A DNA stretch of 64,000 bases from Leptolinea sp964420995. GTDB lineage: Bacteria > Chloroflexota > Anaerolineae > Anaerolineales > Anaerolineaceae. The position numbers were made by a program, and so were the translations under genes. Under the pieces are notes generated by a model, which saw only the letters and a list, made by a program, of their open reading frames with translations, did not search any database and had not been told where the DNA came from. Position 1 is the stretch's first letter. Each line of letters opens with the position of its first letter. Shown one piece after another: positions 45,166 to 54,627 of this stretch. The stretch lies in the NCBI GenBank assembly GCA_964420995.1, contig CAYQUX010000006.1, positions 62,001 to 126,000 of the forward strand. Reading direction: 5' to 3'.

Positions 45166-45980
45166 GCCGTCCAACCTCCATCCACCACCAGGTTCGAACC
45201 GGTCATATACGATGACGCGTCTGAAGCCAGGTAGAGTACCGCGCCGCTCATTTCATCTTTGTGAGCCATGCGTCCAAGCACGGTACGGGCGGAATAGTTT
45301 TTGACGAACAAATCATCGTGGTTGTTGTACACCCCTCCAGGGGTCAGCGCGTTGGCGCGGATGTTCCGGCCGGCATAATATGTCGCCAGATAGCGGGTCA
45401 ACCCCAGCACACCTGATTTGGTCACCGAGTAATACACCGGTTTATACTGCTGCGGTTGATCTGGTTTGATATAAATACGCTGATCCGGGCCAACCAGGCC
45501 GTAGGTCGAGCAGATGTTGATGATCGAGCCGTGATCCTGCTTCAGCATGGGGATGACTGCCGCCTGCGCGCACAGGAACAACCCGGTAAGGTTTACATCC
45601 AGAGCCTGCCGGAAGGATTCGACCGGGTAATCTTCAAATGTGTTGCGGTTCTGTCCGGCATGCTGCGGGTCAAACTTTGGGTCCATTGCCGCGCTGCATA
45701 CCAGGGCATCAAGCCGCCCGTATTCCTTAATCGTGGCGGTCACCATCTTCTTTACGGAAGACGCGTCCGTTACATTGACGCCCACTCCAACGGCTTTGAA
45801 CCCGGCAGCGCGAATTTCTGCGGCTACAGCTTCAGCAGCTTCGGCGTTCAGGTCGGCAACGATCACACCGGCGCCTGCCTGTGCCAGGGTTTTGCTGAAT
45901 TCTTTACCCAGAAGCCCGGCTCCGCCGGTAACCACCGCTGCCTGGCCTTCCATACGAAATTTATCAAGTATGTTTTCCAT
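45159..45980 (-). CDS. SDR family oxidoreductase
   Basis: This 273-residue enzyme has TGGAGLLG (18-25), VADLN, the catalytic serine in NICSTYG, and YYSVTKSG with Tyr and Lys. An insertion of about 15 residues precedes YYSVTK. It is translationally coupled to the cytidylyltransferase fusion, so it probably modifies the precursor or the nonulosonate itself, for example at C-4 or C-8. The exact substrate is unknown. Confidence 0.87.
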   Translation of the reverse strand: MENILDKFRMEGQAAVVTGGAGLLGKEFSKTLAQAGAGVIVADLNAEAAEAVAAEIRAAGFKAVGVGVNVTDASSVKKMVTATIKEYGRLDALVCSAAMDPKFDPQHAGQNRNTFEDYPVESFRQALDVNLTGLFLCAQAAVIPMLKQDHGSIINICSTYGLVGPDQRIYIKPDQPQQYKPVYYSVTKSGVLGLTRYLATYYAGRNIRANALTPGGVYNNHDDLFVKNYSARTVLGRMAHKDEMSGAVLYLASDASSYMTGSNLVVDGGWTAW

Positions 45981-45994
45981 GGTTTTTCCTGATT

Positions 45995-47602
45995 CTATTC
46001 TTTCACGGCGAATATCATTCCATCCTCCGATTCAAACACGGCTGGAATGTTCATAGTCAAATCTTTTAGCCACAGCCCTTCTACCGGATCATCAAGTACC
46101 TGCCCGGCTTCAAAAACAACCAGTATGGCGTTTCCCTCCAAAACAGACGTTCTGATCCCCTGGAGTGAACTGTCATAATTCGGACGTTTCTGGCGGGTCA
46201 GCGGATCGATGGGTGCCAGCAGGGCATAGGCGGGCCGGTCGGCCAGCAAATTTACGGCTGGCACGCGGTTCGTCCAGATGATGGAAGGCGGCATACGTTT
46301 GAGGGCATCGATCGTCTGTGAATTACGGTAGTACGCGCTGGCATATCCCTGCCCATCCGTGTGCAGGTCAATAACGGTACGCCTGCCGTCGTACAGGCTG
46401 GAAAGTACGGCAATCAATAAAATAATTGCGGCTGCCCATGAAGCTAATGGTTGTCTGCCCGTCCATAGAGTGCTTAACAAGAACACAAACACCAGTATCA
46501 AACCCACAAACGCCGGAACAAGAATACGATTTTCCAATGCGGTACTGGCATCCAGAAACGTAAGGGAAAGCAAAAGTACCACCAGGTAAAAAACGGATTG
46601 CAGGGCGATGATCAATGAAGTTTGGGTTTTCTGGTTGTCTGCCCTATTGGGAGATTTCCGGATGTTTCGCCAGAAATAGTAAACAAGCGCGATCAGGCCA
46701 ATAATTAATGTAATCGCAAATCCATTCCAGAAAGCCGGCAGGAAGGCGTACACATCCAGTCGGTCCAGAAAAAGGAATGTCAGCAGGGTTTGGGTACCCT
46801 CCTGAAGTTTATCTAAGGTTAGCGGGTGAAATAACAGGCTGCGGTTGGCTGCCGTGCCAGAAACCATCAGGTTGCGGGCAAACCAGGCAATGCCACCCAG
46901 CAATCCAAACCCTGAAAACCACGCGATCTTGCGAATCCGTTCCTTCCAATCCGGCGAGAACAGAAAGAATGCGACCACACCGGTTGCCAGCAGCGATAAT
47001 CCGATATAGCGCGTCATATACGCCAGGCTGACCGCCAACCCGGCCGCGGCGGGCAAATACCAGGATTTCTTTTCAACGGCATGGGACAGAATCAGCAGTG
47101 ATACCAGCATCAGCTTGATGAAAAGCGGTTCGCTGAGCGCGAACGAGTGAGCACGCAGGATCGAATCTGAGCTGATCACCAAAAGGGCTGAGATCAGCGA
47201 CCAGACCTCTGAACCGGTCAGGCGGATAGCCAGCAGCGCGCTCAATAATCCATTCAAAACCAGGCATGCCAGGCTGATTAACCAGCCGGCATTTATTAGG
47301 TCCGGGCCGGTTTTTGCCACGGCTGCCAGAGTGTAGGAATACAACGGCACATTGACCGTAAGTGGTTTAATCTCGCCACCGCCGGACGTACGGCTGTAGC
47401 CATTTCCCGCGAGGATATTCTCTGCCCCACCGATATATACCACCGAATCATTGATCAGCCCGGGACCGTAAGGTGTGGCATAGATCAATGCCCACACACC
47501 GGCTGCCAGAATGAGCAACAAAAAAACTATATAGAAAAATGTGTGATATTTGACCGGAATTTTCCCGGCAAAACTCTTAATTTGACGCAAGTGTTTCCTC
47601 AT
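45995..47602 (-). CDS. GT39-like polytopic glycosyltransferase
   Basis: This 535-residue protein has about 11 helices with a first outer loop containing GPGLINDSVVYIGGAENILAG and a SEPLF motif between helices. It resembles the family member at 48648, which shares GPG...D...YL/I..A.N.A.G.G, so they are probably paralogues. It would use a polyprenyl-linked sugar. It is the first gene in the minus-strand operon that continues to 30083. Confidence 0.78.
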   Translation of the reverse strand: MRKHLRQIKSFAGKIPVKYHTFFYIVFLLLILAAGVWALIYATPYGPGLINDSVVYIGGAENILAGNGYSRTSGGGEIKPLTVNVPLYSYTLAAVAKTGPDLINAGWLISLACLVLNGLLSALLAIRLTGSEVWSLISALLVISSDSILRAHSFALSEPLFIKLMLVSLLILSHAVEKKSWYLPAAAGLAVSLAYMTRYIGLSLLATGVVAFFLFSPDWKERIRKIAWFSGFGLLGGIAWFARNLMVSGTAANRSLLFHPLTLDKLQEGTQTLLTFLFLDRLDVYAFLPAFWNGFAITLIIGLIALVYYFWRNIRKSPNRADNQKTQTSLIIALQSVFYLVVLLLSLTFLDASTALENRILVPAFVGLILVFVFLLSTLWTGRQPLASWAAAIILLIAVLSSLYDGRRTVIDLHTDGQGYASAYYRNSQTIDALKRMPPSIIWTNRVPAVNLLADRPAYALLAPIDPLTRQKRPNYDSSLQGIRTSVLEGNAILVVFEAGQVLDDPVEGLWLKDLTMNIPAVFESEDGMIFAVKE

Positions 47603-47605
47603 TGG

Positions 47606-47634
47606 TTCGCATTAAAGACGAAGGTAATTATAAT
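47606..47634 (+). promoter_or_regulatory. Possible promoter of the DUF4380 gene
   Basis: TTCGCA at 47606-47611 and TATAAT at 47629-47634 are 17 bases apart, 46 bases before the ATG at 47680. The -35 box is weak (four of six). Confidence 0.45.
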
Positions 47635-47679
47635 GGACTTTAATATCAGACCATTCTATTCCAAGAGGGACGAAAAACC

Positions 47680-48591
47680 ATGAAGATTGAAAAAATTGCC
47701 TTTGGCGGCTGGAAAAACTGCATCCAGTTGGACAACTCAGTGATCCAGATAATCGCGACAACAGACGTCGGCCCGCGGATTGTTTCCGGTGGTTTCAGTG
47801 GAAAGGAAAACCTCTTCTACAACAATCCGGCTGAAATGGGTCAGTCAGGCGGCAAGGAATACATGGGCTACGGCGGTCACCGCCTTTGGGCGGCACCCGA
47901 GCTGGCCAGGCGTACGTACTACCCCGATAATTTCCCTTTGGAAGTGAAAGAACTGAAAGACGGCGTGCGCCTGACTTCAGCCGTGGAAACCACCACGGGT
48001 ATTCAAAAGACCATGGAAATCCGCATGGATGAAAAAGAACCCAGAGTGACCGTCCGCCATACCATTCAAAATTGCGGTCTCTGGCCGGTCAAACTGGCGC
48101 CCTGGTGCCTGTCGGTGATGGCTGCCGGTGGTGTGGCTGTTCTGCCGGTTGCCCCGCGCGATTTCACCCCCGGCCTCCTCCTGCCCTCGCACTGCATGGC
48201 CATCTGGCCGTACACCCGCATGACCGATCCGCGCTTCACCTGGGGTGATGACTATATACTCATCCGCCAGGAAACCAATACCCTGCCCACCAAGATCGCG
48301 GTGATGAATGAGGTCGGCTGGGCTGCCTGTGTGTTCAAGCACGCCACATTCATCAAGCTGTTCAACCGCATTCCCGGCGCCGAGTATGTCGACTTTGGCA
48401 CAAACCTGCAAAGCTGGACAAACAAGGACTGCCTGGAACTGGAAACGCTGGGTGAATACAAGACTCTGGAACTGGAAGAGTCCATCGTCCACGAGGAAAC
48501 CTGGTTCTTCGCGGAAAACATCCCGACACCGAAAAATGATGAGGATATAAAAAAGAGTATCCTTCCGATCATTCAGAAGATCAAGAATTAA
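47680..48591 (+). CDS. DUF4380-like protein (aldose-epimerase-like fold)
   Basis: This 303-residue protein is the only plus-strand gene in the last 34 kb. IATTDVGPRIVSGGFSG and GGHRLWAAPE match DUF4380, whose beta-sandwich fold resembles galactose mutarotase, with conserved His and Glu. A sugar-epimerase or lectin role is possible but unproven. It has its own promoter and a bidirectional terminator, so it is an independent unit within the glycan locus. GAGGGACG lies about 11 bases before the ATG. Confidence 0.75.
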   Translation: MKIEKIAFGGWKNCIQLDNSVIQIIATTDVGPRIVSGGFSGKENLFYNNPAEMGQSGGKEYMGYGGHRLWAAPELARRTYYPDNFPLEVKELKDGVRLTSAVETTTGIQKTMEIRMDEKEPRVTVRHTIQNCGLWPVKLAPWCLSVMAAGGVAVLPVAPRDFTPGLLLPSHCMAIWPYTRMTDPRFTWGDDYILIRQETNTLPTKIAVMNEVGWAACVFKHATFIKLFNRIPGAEYVDFGTNLQSWTNKDCLELETLGEYKTLELEESIVHEETWFFAENIPTPKNDEDIKKSILPIIQKIKN

Positions 48592-48618
48592 TAGTCTCTT
48601 TTACAGTAATGAAAAAAG

Positions 48619-48648
48619 ACCCGGTCTCGTGAGCTATTGAGATCGGGT
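48619..48648. terminator. Bidirectional terminator between DUF4380 and the glycan operon
   Basis: ACCCGGTCTC (48619-48628) pairs with GAGATCGGGT (48639-48648) with one mismatch. A/T-rich tracts lie on both sides, so it serves the convergent genes. Confidence 0.82.
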
Positions 48649-50270
48649 TATTTATTTGCCTGAGGGTTTGGATTGGAAAAATCCAACGGATAATGGTACA
48701 TTGCCCCGTCTTCACCAAAAGCGACCACCCGCAGACCATCTGAAAACACTTTTACCCGTTCCGCCGTCTGATCCCCATAAATGGGATGCAACTGGTAGGC
48801 AAGCGTATTGAACAAAACCAGCAAGCTTTTTGCTTCTTTAAATTCCGCCTCTGCCGGGTCCATCCCGGCGGGGCCGTCACCATAGCGGGTGAAGGGATAA
48901 ACCGGTTTATCAAAATATATCTCCGCCACCGGTTTGGCTGCCCGACCGGTCAGGTAAAGCACAGCCATGGTCTCATTGGTCACCAGCGGTTGACTCTCGG
49001 GAATGGCTTTTAAGGCTGCGATAACCGCGGATTGACGCCAACTCACGGCGTTATACCCCAATCCCGTCTGGGAATTTTGTCGCACGATGCGAAGGGTGCG
49101 CATACCGTACCAGCCAATCGCTCCAACCATGACCACCAGGCAGGTTATTTTTAGGGGTCTGACCAGATCAATTTTTAACAACTCGATGAGCAACAACCCG
49201 GCTATCCAAAGAAAAGCAATGTGCGCGGGGGAAAGCATTCGGTTATCGATGGTTATCGGAGGATACGTGGTCAGGTAAACTGCCAGCAAAATGGCAACAT
49301 ATATACCGGCCAAAATCCACAACGCGGAAACCCAGTGATTAATCCTGGCATCCGGTGACCTCCGCGCAACCCACAACGTCAGGGCTGCCAGAAGGGCCAA
49401 CGAAATTACAGGCAGGCTGCTCATGATCAAGCCAATGATTGACGGTGATCCCTGGGCGGATGCCGGCAGCAGCCAGAAAAGCAGCGCGGAGTTCAATTGC
49501 GGCCAGAAGATCTGGAAACGGAAACCCATTTCATTAATCGTCAACATGGTACGCGCGCTGACTGTCGCTGTCTGACCTATTTGGGCGACTATCCAAATCG
49601 ACAGGGGTATGATCCCAACCAAGCCCATGCGGAAAACTGCCAGAAGTCGCTCGCGAAAGGGCGTTTTCAACTGCGTCAGGCACAGGAGAAGTCCGGTTGC
49701 AAGGTACGCCGCCGCCGAATAACGGGTTGCCGCGGATAATCCCAACATCAATCCGCTGACCTCAAGCCATCCAATACGGTTGGTTGGTTTCGTTTCTAGA
49801 TTTTTTAATACAAGCGCCAGCCCGCCAAATCCAAGCATCATTGTGAGCGGCTCTGCCATCGCCCAGGAATATATCGGCAGCAGCACCGGGGAGCAGGCGA
49901 TCAGCCAGGCAGGGAAAATGCCCTCCGTCCTGCTTTCCACCAATTTCAGCGATATGAAACCGACCAGCAGTATCAGGCTGCCAAATAACAGGATATTCAA
50001 CCAGCGGGCAACGATGGTCAGGTCAATGCCCAGCGCCGCGAATGGCGTGAGAATCAATGGAAAGAGCGGCGCGGAGTACGGCAGCAGGCGGAATGAACCA
50101 TCCGGTTGTACCAACCCCAATCCGATGCCTCTGGCCAGATTTTGCGCCGAAGTCAGGTAAATGGTCGCGTCACCGCCAACGCCCGGACCAAGATGAGTGC
50201 TCCATATCGCCAGGGCAATGCCCACAAAGGCAGCCAGGCAGACCAGCACTTTCTCTTCTCGGATTTTCAT
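48648..50270 (-). CDS. GT39-like polytopic glycosyltransferase
   Basis: This 540-residue membrane protein has about 11 helices. The first outer loop is GPGVGGDATIYLTSAQNLARG, with an acidic residue expected to be catalytic in this family, and SWAMAEPLTMML is a conserved helix motif. The C-terminal soluble part ends in NPNPQANK. It is the last gene of the right-hand operon and is paralogous to the protein at 45995. Confidence 0.78.
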   Translation of the reverse strand: MKIREEKVLVCLAAFVGIALAIWSTHLGPGVGGDATIYLTSAQNLARGIGLGLVQPDGSFRLLPYSAPLFPLILTPFAALGIDLTIVARWLNILLFGSLILLVGFISLKLVESRTEGIFPAWLIACSPVLLPIYSWAMAEPLTMMLGFGGLALVLKNLETKPTNRIGWLEVSGLMLGLSAATRYSAAAYLATGLLLCLTQLKTPFRERLLAVFRMGLVGIIPLSIWIVAQIGQTATVSARTMLTINEMGFRFQIFWPQLNSALLFWLLPASAQGSPSIIGLIMSSLPVISLALLAALTLWVARRSPDARINHWVSALWILAGIYVAILLAVYLTTYPPITIDNRMLSPAHIAFLWIAGLLLIELLKIDLVRPLKITCLVVMVGAIGWYGMRTLRIVRQNSQTGLGYNAVSWRQSAVIAALKAIPESQPLVTNETMAVLYLTGRAAKPVAEIYFDKPVYPFTRYGDGPAGMDPAEAEFKEAKSLLVLFNTLAYQLHPIYGDQTAERVKVFSDGLRVVAFGEDGAMYHYPLDFSNPNPQANK

Positions 50271-52165
50271 TTTTCCACCTGCGGGGTGAACACAGCCATT
50301 CCGCCAGGTTCGGCTTCCAGAGTGAATCCATAATGTTCAATGGCAGCTTTTGTGGTTGCCCAATCGGGATAGTGATTAGGGTCAACCAGCACCCAGCGAA
50401 CGTTCAGTTCACGCAACAGGTTGACACTTTCCATGTCCGGGAAATTCATCAATACCGGTTTGATGCGTTTGTATTGCGCCGGCGGAAAGGCATTAAAGAA
50501 GCCGCCCACATACGGCTTTCCATGGACCAAGGTGTAATACGTGTGTTCCTGGTCTTCGGCAATGGAAAATGGCATCTGCACCATTCCTCCATCACCGGGC
50601 TGTGATGCCAGCCAATTATCCACCGGCCGGGACTGCACCGAGGTGAATTCGGTGTAAGTGCCCGGGTACAGGTCAAACAGCACCAGCAGGATCAAACCGG
50701 CTGCAGCCGCATTTTTCCATTTAGGAGCGGTTTGTTTCAACAAATATGCCGCCCCCATTCCGGCCGCCGCGCAGAAGAACAATAACACGAAGATGCCAAA
50801 ACGCATCAAGGCGCGCAGCTTCGCGTACAGCGGGAAATACTTGAACAACAGCCACCCCGGCAAAGGGAGGGGAATAGTGGGGCGGGAAATGAGATTCTTC
50901 AGGAACTCAGGTGTGGGGATTTCCACCGGAGCGCCGTTCCAGTGTAAATCCGTCCCCATGGCCAATAGCAGTGCCAGAGCACCGCCGGCCAGCATGAGAA
51001 TCAGCAGCGTCTGATGTTCATGCTTTTTGCGGTTGAACCAGGCAAACAGCGCCAGAACAAAGGTGACAATCCCGATATAAAGTGTTCCTTCCACCCACAT
51101 GTCGCGATTGAAATGCTGACCCACCCACGCGCCCCACAGGAAATGGTCGGTGGACGGCAGCAGAAAATCGGTCAGTCCGGCAGAATAGGGACGCACAACT
51201 CCCAGTTCGCGGTTGGGGAGTTCCCCTTTGCCAGCCAAACTGACGTATGGAGCCACCGCGATGGCGATCAACGGCAGGGCGACCAGACCGGCTATCATCC
51301 AGCCGCGCCAGAAGGTTTTTTGTCGAAGTATGGGGCGGTTAATGAACAGGACATAGACCGCGAATACAAAGGCGGCAATCAGAAGAGTCATGTACAGATA
51401 ATACTGGCTGGTCAGGGCAATCAAGCCCAGGCCGATACCTGTTTTGAGAATGGCGCCCTTCTCGCCGTAAGATACGTTACTGAATGTATGGGATGCTTCA
51501 CTTCGTTCAGCATGACGTTGTTTCGTCATCCTGAGCGAATGCGAAGGATCTCTTAATGCCTTTCGGGTATCTACTAAATCTGCATGGTCATTCCCGGCTG
51601 AGCGAGATGCTTCACTTTGTTCAGCATGACAGAGGAGCAAATCAAAGAACCCCCAGAAGAACAGCGGGAACCATTGCAAACCGGACAGATTCAAATGCCC
51701 GATCAGAAAATGGGCGAAATGGAAGGGTAAAAACGCGTAAGCCGTGCCAGCCAGCAGTGCCGCCCCGGTAGAATGCGTCAACCGTCGCACCCACAGCGAC
51801 ATGATCAGACCGCTGAGCACAAACGATAACAAATGTGCCATGTTGTAGGCGAATGTCGGGCTGGCAATCAGGCTGAAGGGCACAGCCAGCAGCAACTGTG
51901 ACGGTGTGATCTCCGTATACGCCAGGCTCCACCCTTCAGGATAGTTAAGGAACCACACGTTGAACGGATTGACATGCAGGTCAAAGAGCGCCTTCTTGAA
52001 CCAGCCGATCATCCAGACAAAATAAATATTATCCCCCACCTGACCAATCATCTGGCTGCTCATCCGGGTAACCAACGGCCAGGTCATCACCACCGTCAGC
52101 AGGGCAAAATAACCTGCCGCAAGGTAAGGGAACCATTTCTGAATAAGGGGCTGTTTCGCTTTCAT
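50267..52165 (-). CDS. Polytopic membrane protein with in-frame repeat insertion
   Basis: This protein of about 632 residues has around 12 helices. It contains DNIYFVWMIGWFKKAL and an outer loop GWSLAYTEITPSQ, similar to GT39/GT83-like membrane enzymes. Residues about 179-237, HAEQSEASRSAGND to SNVSYGEKG, are not like the rest: they come from a repeat insertion in frame. The start is placed at MKAKQPLIQKWF, because it follows the upstream stop by four bases (the frame continues upstream to 52240 only inside the next gene). Its glycosyltransferase role is presumed from the fold and the locus. Confidence 0.75.
   Translation of the reverse strand: MKAKQPLIQKWFPYLAAGYFALLTVVMTWPLVTRMSSQMIGQVGDNIYFVWMIGWFKKALFDLHVNPFNVWFLNYPEGWSLAYTEITPSQLLLAVPFSLIASPTFAYNMAHLLSFVLSGLIMSLWVRRLTHSTGAALLAGTAYAFLPFHFAHFLIGHLNLSGLQWFPLFFWGFFDLLLCHAEQSEASRSAGNDHADLVDTRKALRDPSHSLRMTKQRHAERSEASHTFSNVSYGEKGAILKTGIGLGLIALTSQYYLYMTLLIAAFVFAVYVLFINRPILRQKTFWRGWMIAGLVALPLIAIAVAPYVSLAGKGELPNRELGVVRPYSAGLTDFLLPSTDHFLWGAWVGQHFNRDMWVEGTLYIGIVTFVLALFAWFNRKKHEHQTLLILMLAGGALALLLAMGTDLHWNGAPVEIPTPEFLKNLISRPTIPLPLPGWLLFKYFPLYAKLRALMRFGIFVLLFFCAAAGMGAAYLLKQTAPKWKNAAAAGLILLVLFDLYPGTYTEFTSVQSRPVDNWLASQPGDGGMVQMPFSIAEDQEHTYYTLVHGKPYVGGFFNAFPPAQYKRIKPVLMNFPDMESVNLLRELNVRWVLVDPNHYPDWATTKAAIEHYGFTLEAEPGGMAVFTPQVEK
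51455..51630. repeat. In-frame dispersed-repeat insertion with a 25-base direct repeat
   Basis: Two copies of GATGCTTCACTT[CT]GTTCAGCATGAC lie at 51492-51516 and 51606-51630 with one mismatch. A different segment (CATCCTGAGCGAATGCGAAG, near 51528) lies between. They encode HAERSEAS- and SLRMTK-type residues within the membrane-protein gene. Confidence 0.82.
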
Positions 52166-52169
52166 AACG

Positions 52170-53156
52170 TCAGAGTGCGACCATCTGTCCTGTTGAAGCC
52201 GATTGATGTACCGCCAGGCAGATTTTAAGGGCGGCTTCACCGTCGGCGAGAGTGCAAACTGGATTTGCCTTCTTTTCTATAATATCGAGAAAATGCTTCG
52301 TCTCGGCGATAAATAGATCATTGCGGTCAAAACCGGCAGGCAAGTCCACATCCTGCCATGTTCCGTTGCCGGGGGTGAACAACCGGGCTGTGCCGTCAGC
52401 GTTGTCCCAGGTGACGCGCCCCGCCGTGCCGGTGATCTCCAGTGTGTGCGAAGGCGGCTGCTGGAAATAATCCAGATGCAGACTGCCGGTCACACCCTTG
52501 ACAAATTGCATTCCAATCTCGGCGTAATCTTCCACCTGTAATTCCAGGTCACTCAGGCAACCGGAATACGCCCACAGGGATTTTACGTCGCCCAGCAGCC
52601 AGCGCAGATAATCCACAGGGTGGCTGAGGGTCACCACCACGCCGCCGCCCAGGTCTGACCGGGCTGTGTAACTGGCCCGGTAATCCTCCCAGGGGTGCCA
52701 GTTGGGCAGGTATTCCCCCCAGTGCGCGCGAAAGGACAACGGCCGGCCGATCATCCCATTCGCCAGCCAGGTTTTGATCTGACGCAGGCCGGGGTGAAAA
52801 CGGAACTGGTAGCCCAGTAAAACACCCGCGCCGCCAGTTTTTGCGGCAGATTTGAATTCATCCAACCGCTCAAGTGAATGTGATATCGGCTTTTCCATCA
52901 GGATGGCGCAACCCGCCATCGCCGCCGGGATGGCCACGTCAAGGTGCAGCGCTGTCGGGTTGGAAATGATCACGGCCTCCGGGCGGTGAGCCAATGCCGC
53001 CGTGATGTCCGTTTCCACCGGCAGACCGGCGATCTCATCATCCGGCAGGGTGGATTTGTGTGAACGCAGCAGGACGATATCCGTCTCACCCAGCGCACGC
53101 AGGTTGCGTAGATGACGTCGTCCAATGGAACCAAAACCCGCGATCAGGAACTTCAT
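52170..53156 (-). CDS. Gfo/Idh/MocA family oxidoreductase
   Basis: This 328-residue NAD(P)-dependent sugar oxidoreductase starts with KFLIAGFGSIGRRHLRNL and has the family EKPISHSLE motif (Glu-Lys-Pro). The C-terminal sheet binds the sugar. It would oxidise a sugar hydroxyl, perhaps on a UDP-sugar or inositol, while making a precursor of the surface glycan. It overlaps the GT-B gene by ATGA. Confidence 0.9.
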   Translation of the reverse strand: MKFLIAGFGSIGRRHLRNLRALGETDIVLLRSHKSTLPDDEIAGLPVETDITAALAHRPEAVIISNPTALHLDVAIPAAMAGCAILMEKPISHSLERLDEFKSAAKTGGAGVLLGYQFRFHPGLRQIKTWLANGMIGRPLSFRAHWGEYLPNWHPWEDYRASYTARSDLGGGVVVTLSHPVDYLRWLLGDVKSLWAYSGCLSDLELQVEDYAEIGMQFVKGVTGSLHLDYFQQPPSHTLEITGTAGRVTWDNADGTARLFTPGNGTWQDVDLPAGFDRNDLFIAETKHFLDIIEKKANPVCTLADGEAALKICLAVHQSASTGQMVAL

Positions 53157-54613
53157 CGAAAATCCTCCGGTTTGGGTTTATCCAGCAAAGAAACCAGGAA
53201 CTCTCCCGTTCGCAAGCCGGCTGTTCCGTCAGTAAAAGTCACTTCGTCGTGAATGAATTTCTCACGCTGTTCGTGATGAGCCTCCGGGTTCTTAAGGTAC
53301 AGGTTGATCGCGTCTTGAAGTTCAGCTTCATTGAGCGCGACCAGTCCCGCCCCGGCCTGGCGGAAGCGCTGATGGGTGGGCCACTCGCCAATCTGTGAAA
53401 GCGGCAGCGAGAAACGTCCGGGTTGATTCCACCCGCCCGGTGCATCAATGCACACCGCCACGATCGGCCGCCCGTGAATGGCTTCTTCCACCACCATGGT
53501 TGAATAAACGGTCAGGAAGACATCCGAATAGGCCATCATCGAGGTTTTTTCCGGCATATCCTCGCCGGAGTAATACCCCAGCTCGCCGCCCAGCGGTACC
53601 GGTTCCACCAGATGCACATGCGGCAGTTCTTTAACCATCGCCCGCACGCGCTCTCGTTCCGCGGCGAACAACGGTTCGCTCATGAAATGGTTGGGGTGCA
53701 GCCGGATGAGCAATTGTGATGGTTCGGCCAGTTGATCGTTTGATACCAATCGTGCCAGGGCTTCGATGTTCTGAATGTTGGGGGAGAAGGTAATAAAACT
53801 GCTGGCGTATGAAAGCAGCTTGCGCTTCGGATCGAGATTGTGCAGTTTGAAATATTCTTCGCGGCTCATCAACCATTGCTGATGGAAATATCCATCGTAG
53901 GATGGTATCCCGCCAATGTTGACCCGTTCCGGCAGCCAGTCATCACCTTCCACCAGTTCCTGTTTCTGCAGTTCCGACCAGCAGGTGATCCAATCCACCG
54001 GCGCGCCGGGCAGGCTGTAACTGCTGGGATTATCCCAACCCACCACCACGGCAGCCGTTTTAACACCCCGGCTGGCCGCCTGACGCAGCAGGTAGCGGTC
54101 CAGCCGCCACCCGGGCGTGCTGGCGATTACCAGATCGGGGTTGTATTTCTCAAACAGGTCGGTATACAGACTGGGGTCATATTTCAGTTGAGCCCGGTAA
54201 ACCAAGCGGCGGGCAAGTTTTGAACGACGCATCAGGCCAACGGCCGCCTTCATGAACGGCATGATGGTGCGTCGGCGTTTCGAAGCTTCCACATCCACCT
54301 GACGCACATGGCTGGTCAGGGCTTCCACATTGATACGATTGGACGCCCCCACCCTGCGCAGGAAGTTCAGCCACCACTGCGCAGATGGATCGACTATATC
54401 GCCGTATTTACGGCACTGCTTCATGCGCAGGCCTTCAATATGCACACCCGGTTGCCCAAAACGTCTTTCGATCTGTTCCTTGAGTCCGTCATCGGTTAGG
54501 ATGATCACCTCGGCGCCGGCTTTCAACAATGTGGGCACCACATCGCTCTGTAAAAAATAAACGATGGCCAGGCCGTGGTCGGCGCTGATGAATACGGTTT
54601 TCTTATCCGGCAT
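53153..54613 (-). CDS. GT-B-type glycosyl/glycerophosphotransferase-like protein
   Basis: This 486-residue soluble protein has a GT-B plan: FISADHGLAIVYFLQ near the start, VVGWDNPSSYSLPG, then LLIRLHPNHFMSEP and AYSDVFLTVYSTMVVEEAIHG, which resemble the donor-binding parts of CDP-glycerol or capsule transferases. Substrate unknown. It lies 14 bases after the GT2 gene at 54628 and overlaps the oxidoreductase gene, so it is in the middle of the operon. Confidence 0.7.
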   Translation of the reverse strand: MPDKKTVFISADHGLAIVYFLQSDVVPTLLKAGAEVIILTDDGLKEQIERRFGQPGVHIEGLRMKQCRKYGDIVDPSAQWWLNFLRRVGASNRINVEALTSHVRQVDVEASKRRRTIMPFMKAAVGLMRRSKLARRLVYRAQLKYDPSLYTDLFEKYNPDLVIASTPGWRLDRYLLRQAASRGVKTAAVVVGWDNPSSYSLPGAPVDWITCWSELQKQELVEGDDWLPERVNIGGIPSYDGYFHQQWLMSREEYFKLHNLDPKRKLLSYASSFITFSPNIQNIEALARLVSNDQLAEPSQLLIRLHPNHFMSEPLFAAERERVRAMVKELPHVHLVEPVPLGGELGYYSGEDMPEKTSMMAYSDVFLTVYSTMVVEEAIHGRPIVAVCIDAPGGWNQPGRFSLPLSQIGEWPTHQRFRQAGAGLVALNEAELQDAINLYLKNPEAHHEQREKFIHDEVTFTDGTAGLRTGEFLVSLLDKPKPEDFR

Positions 54614-54627
54614 GCGGACGGGTCTCC

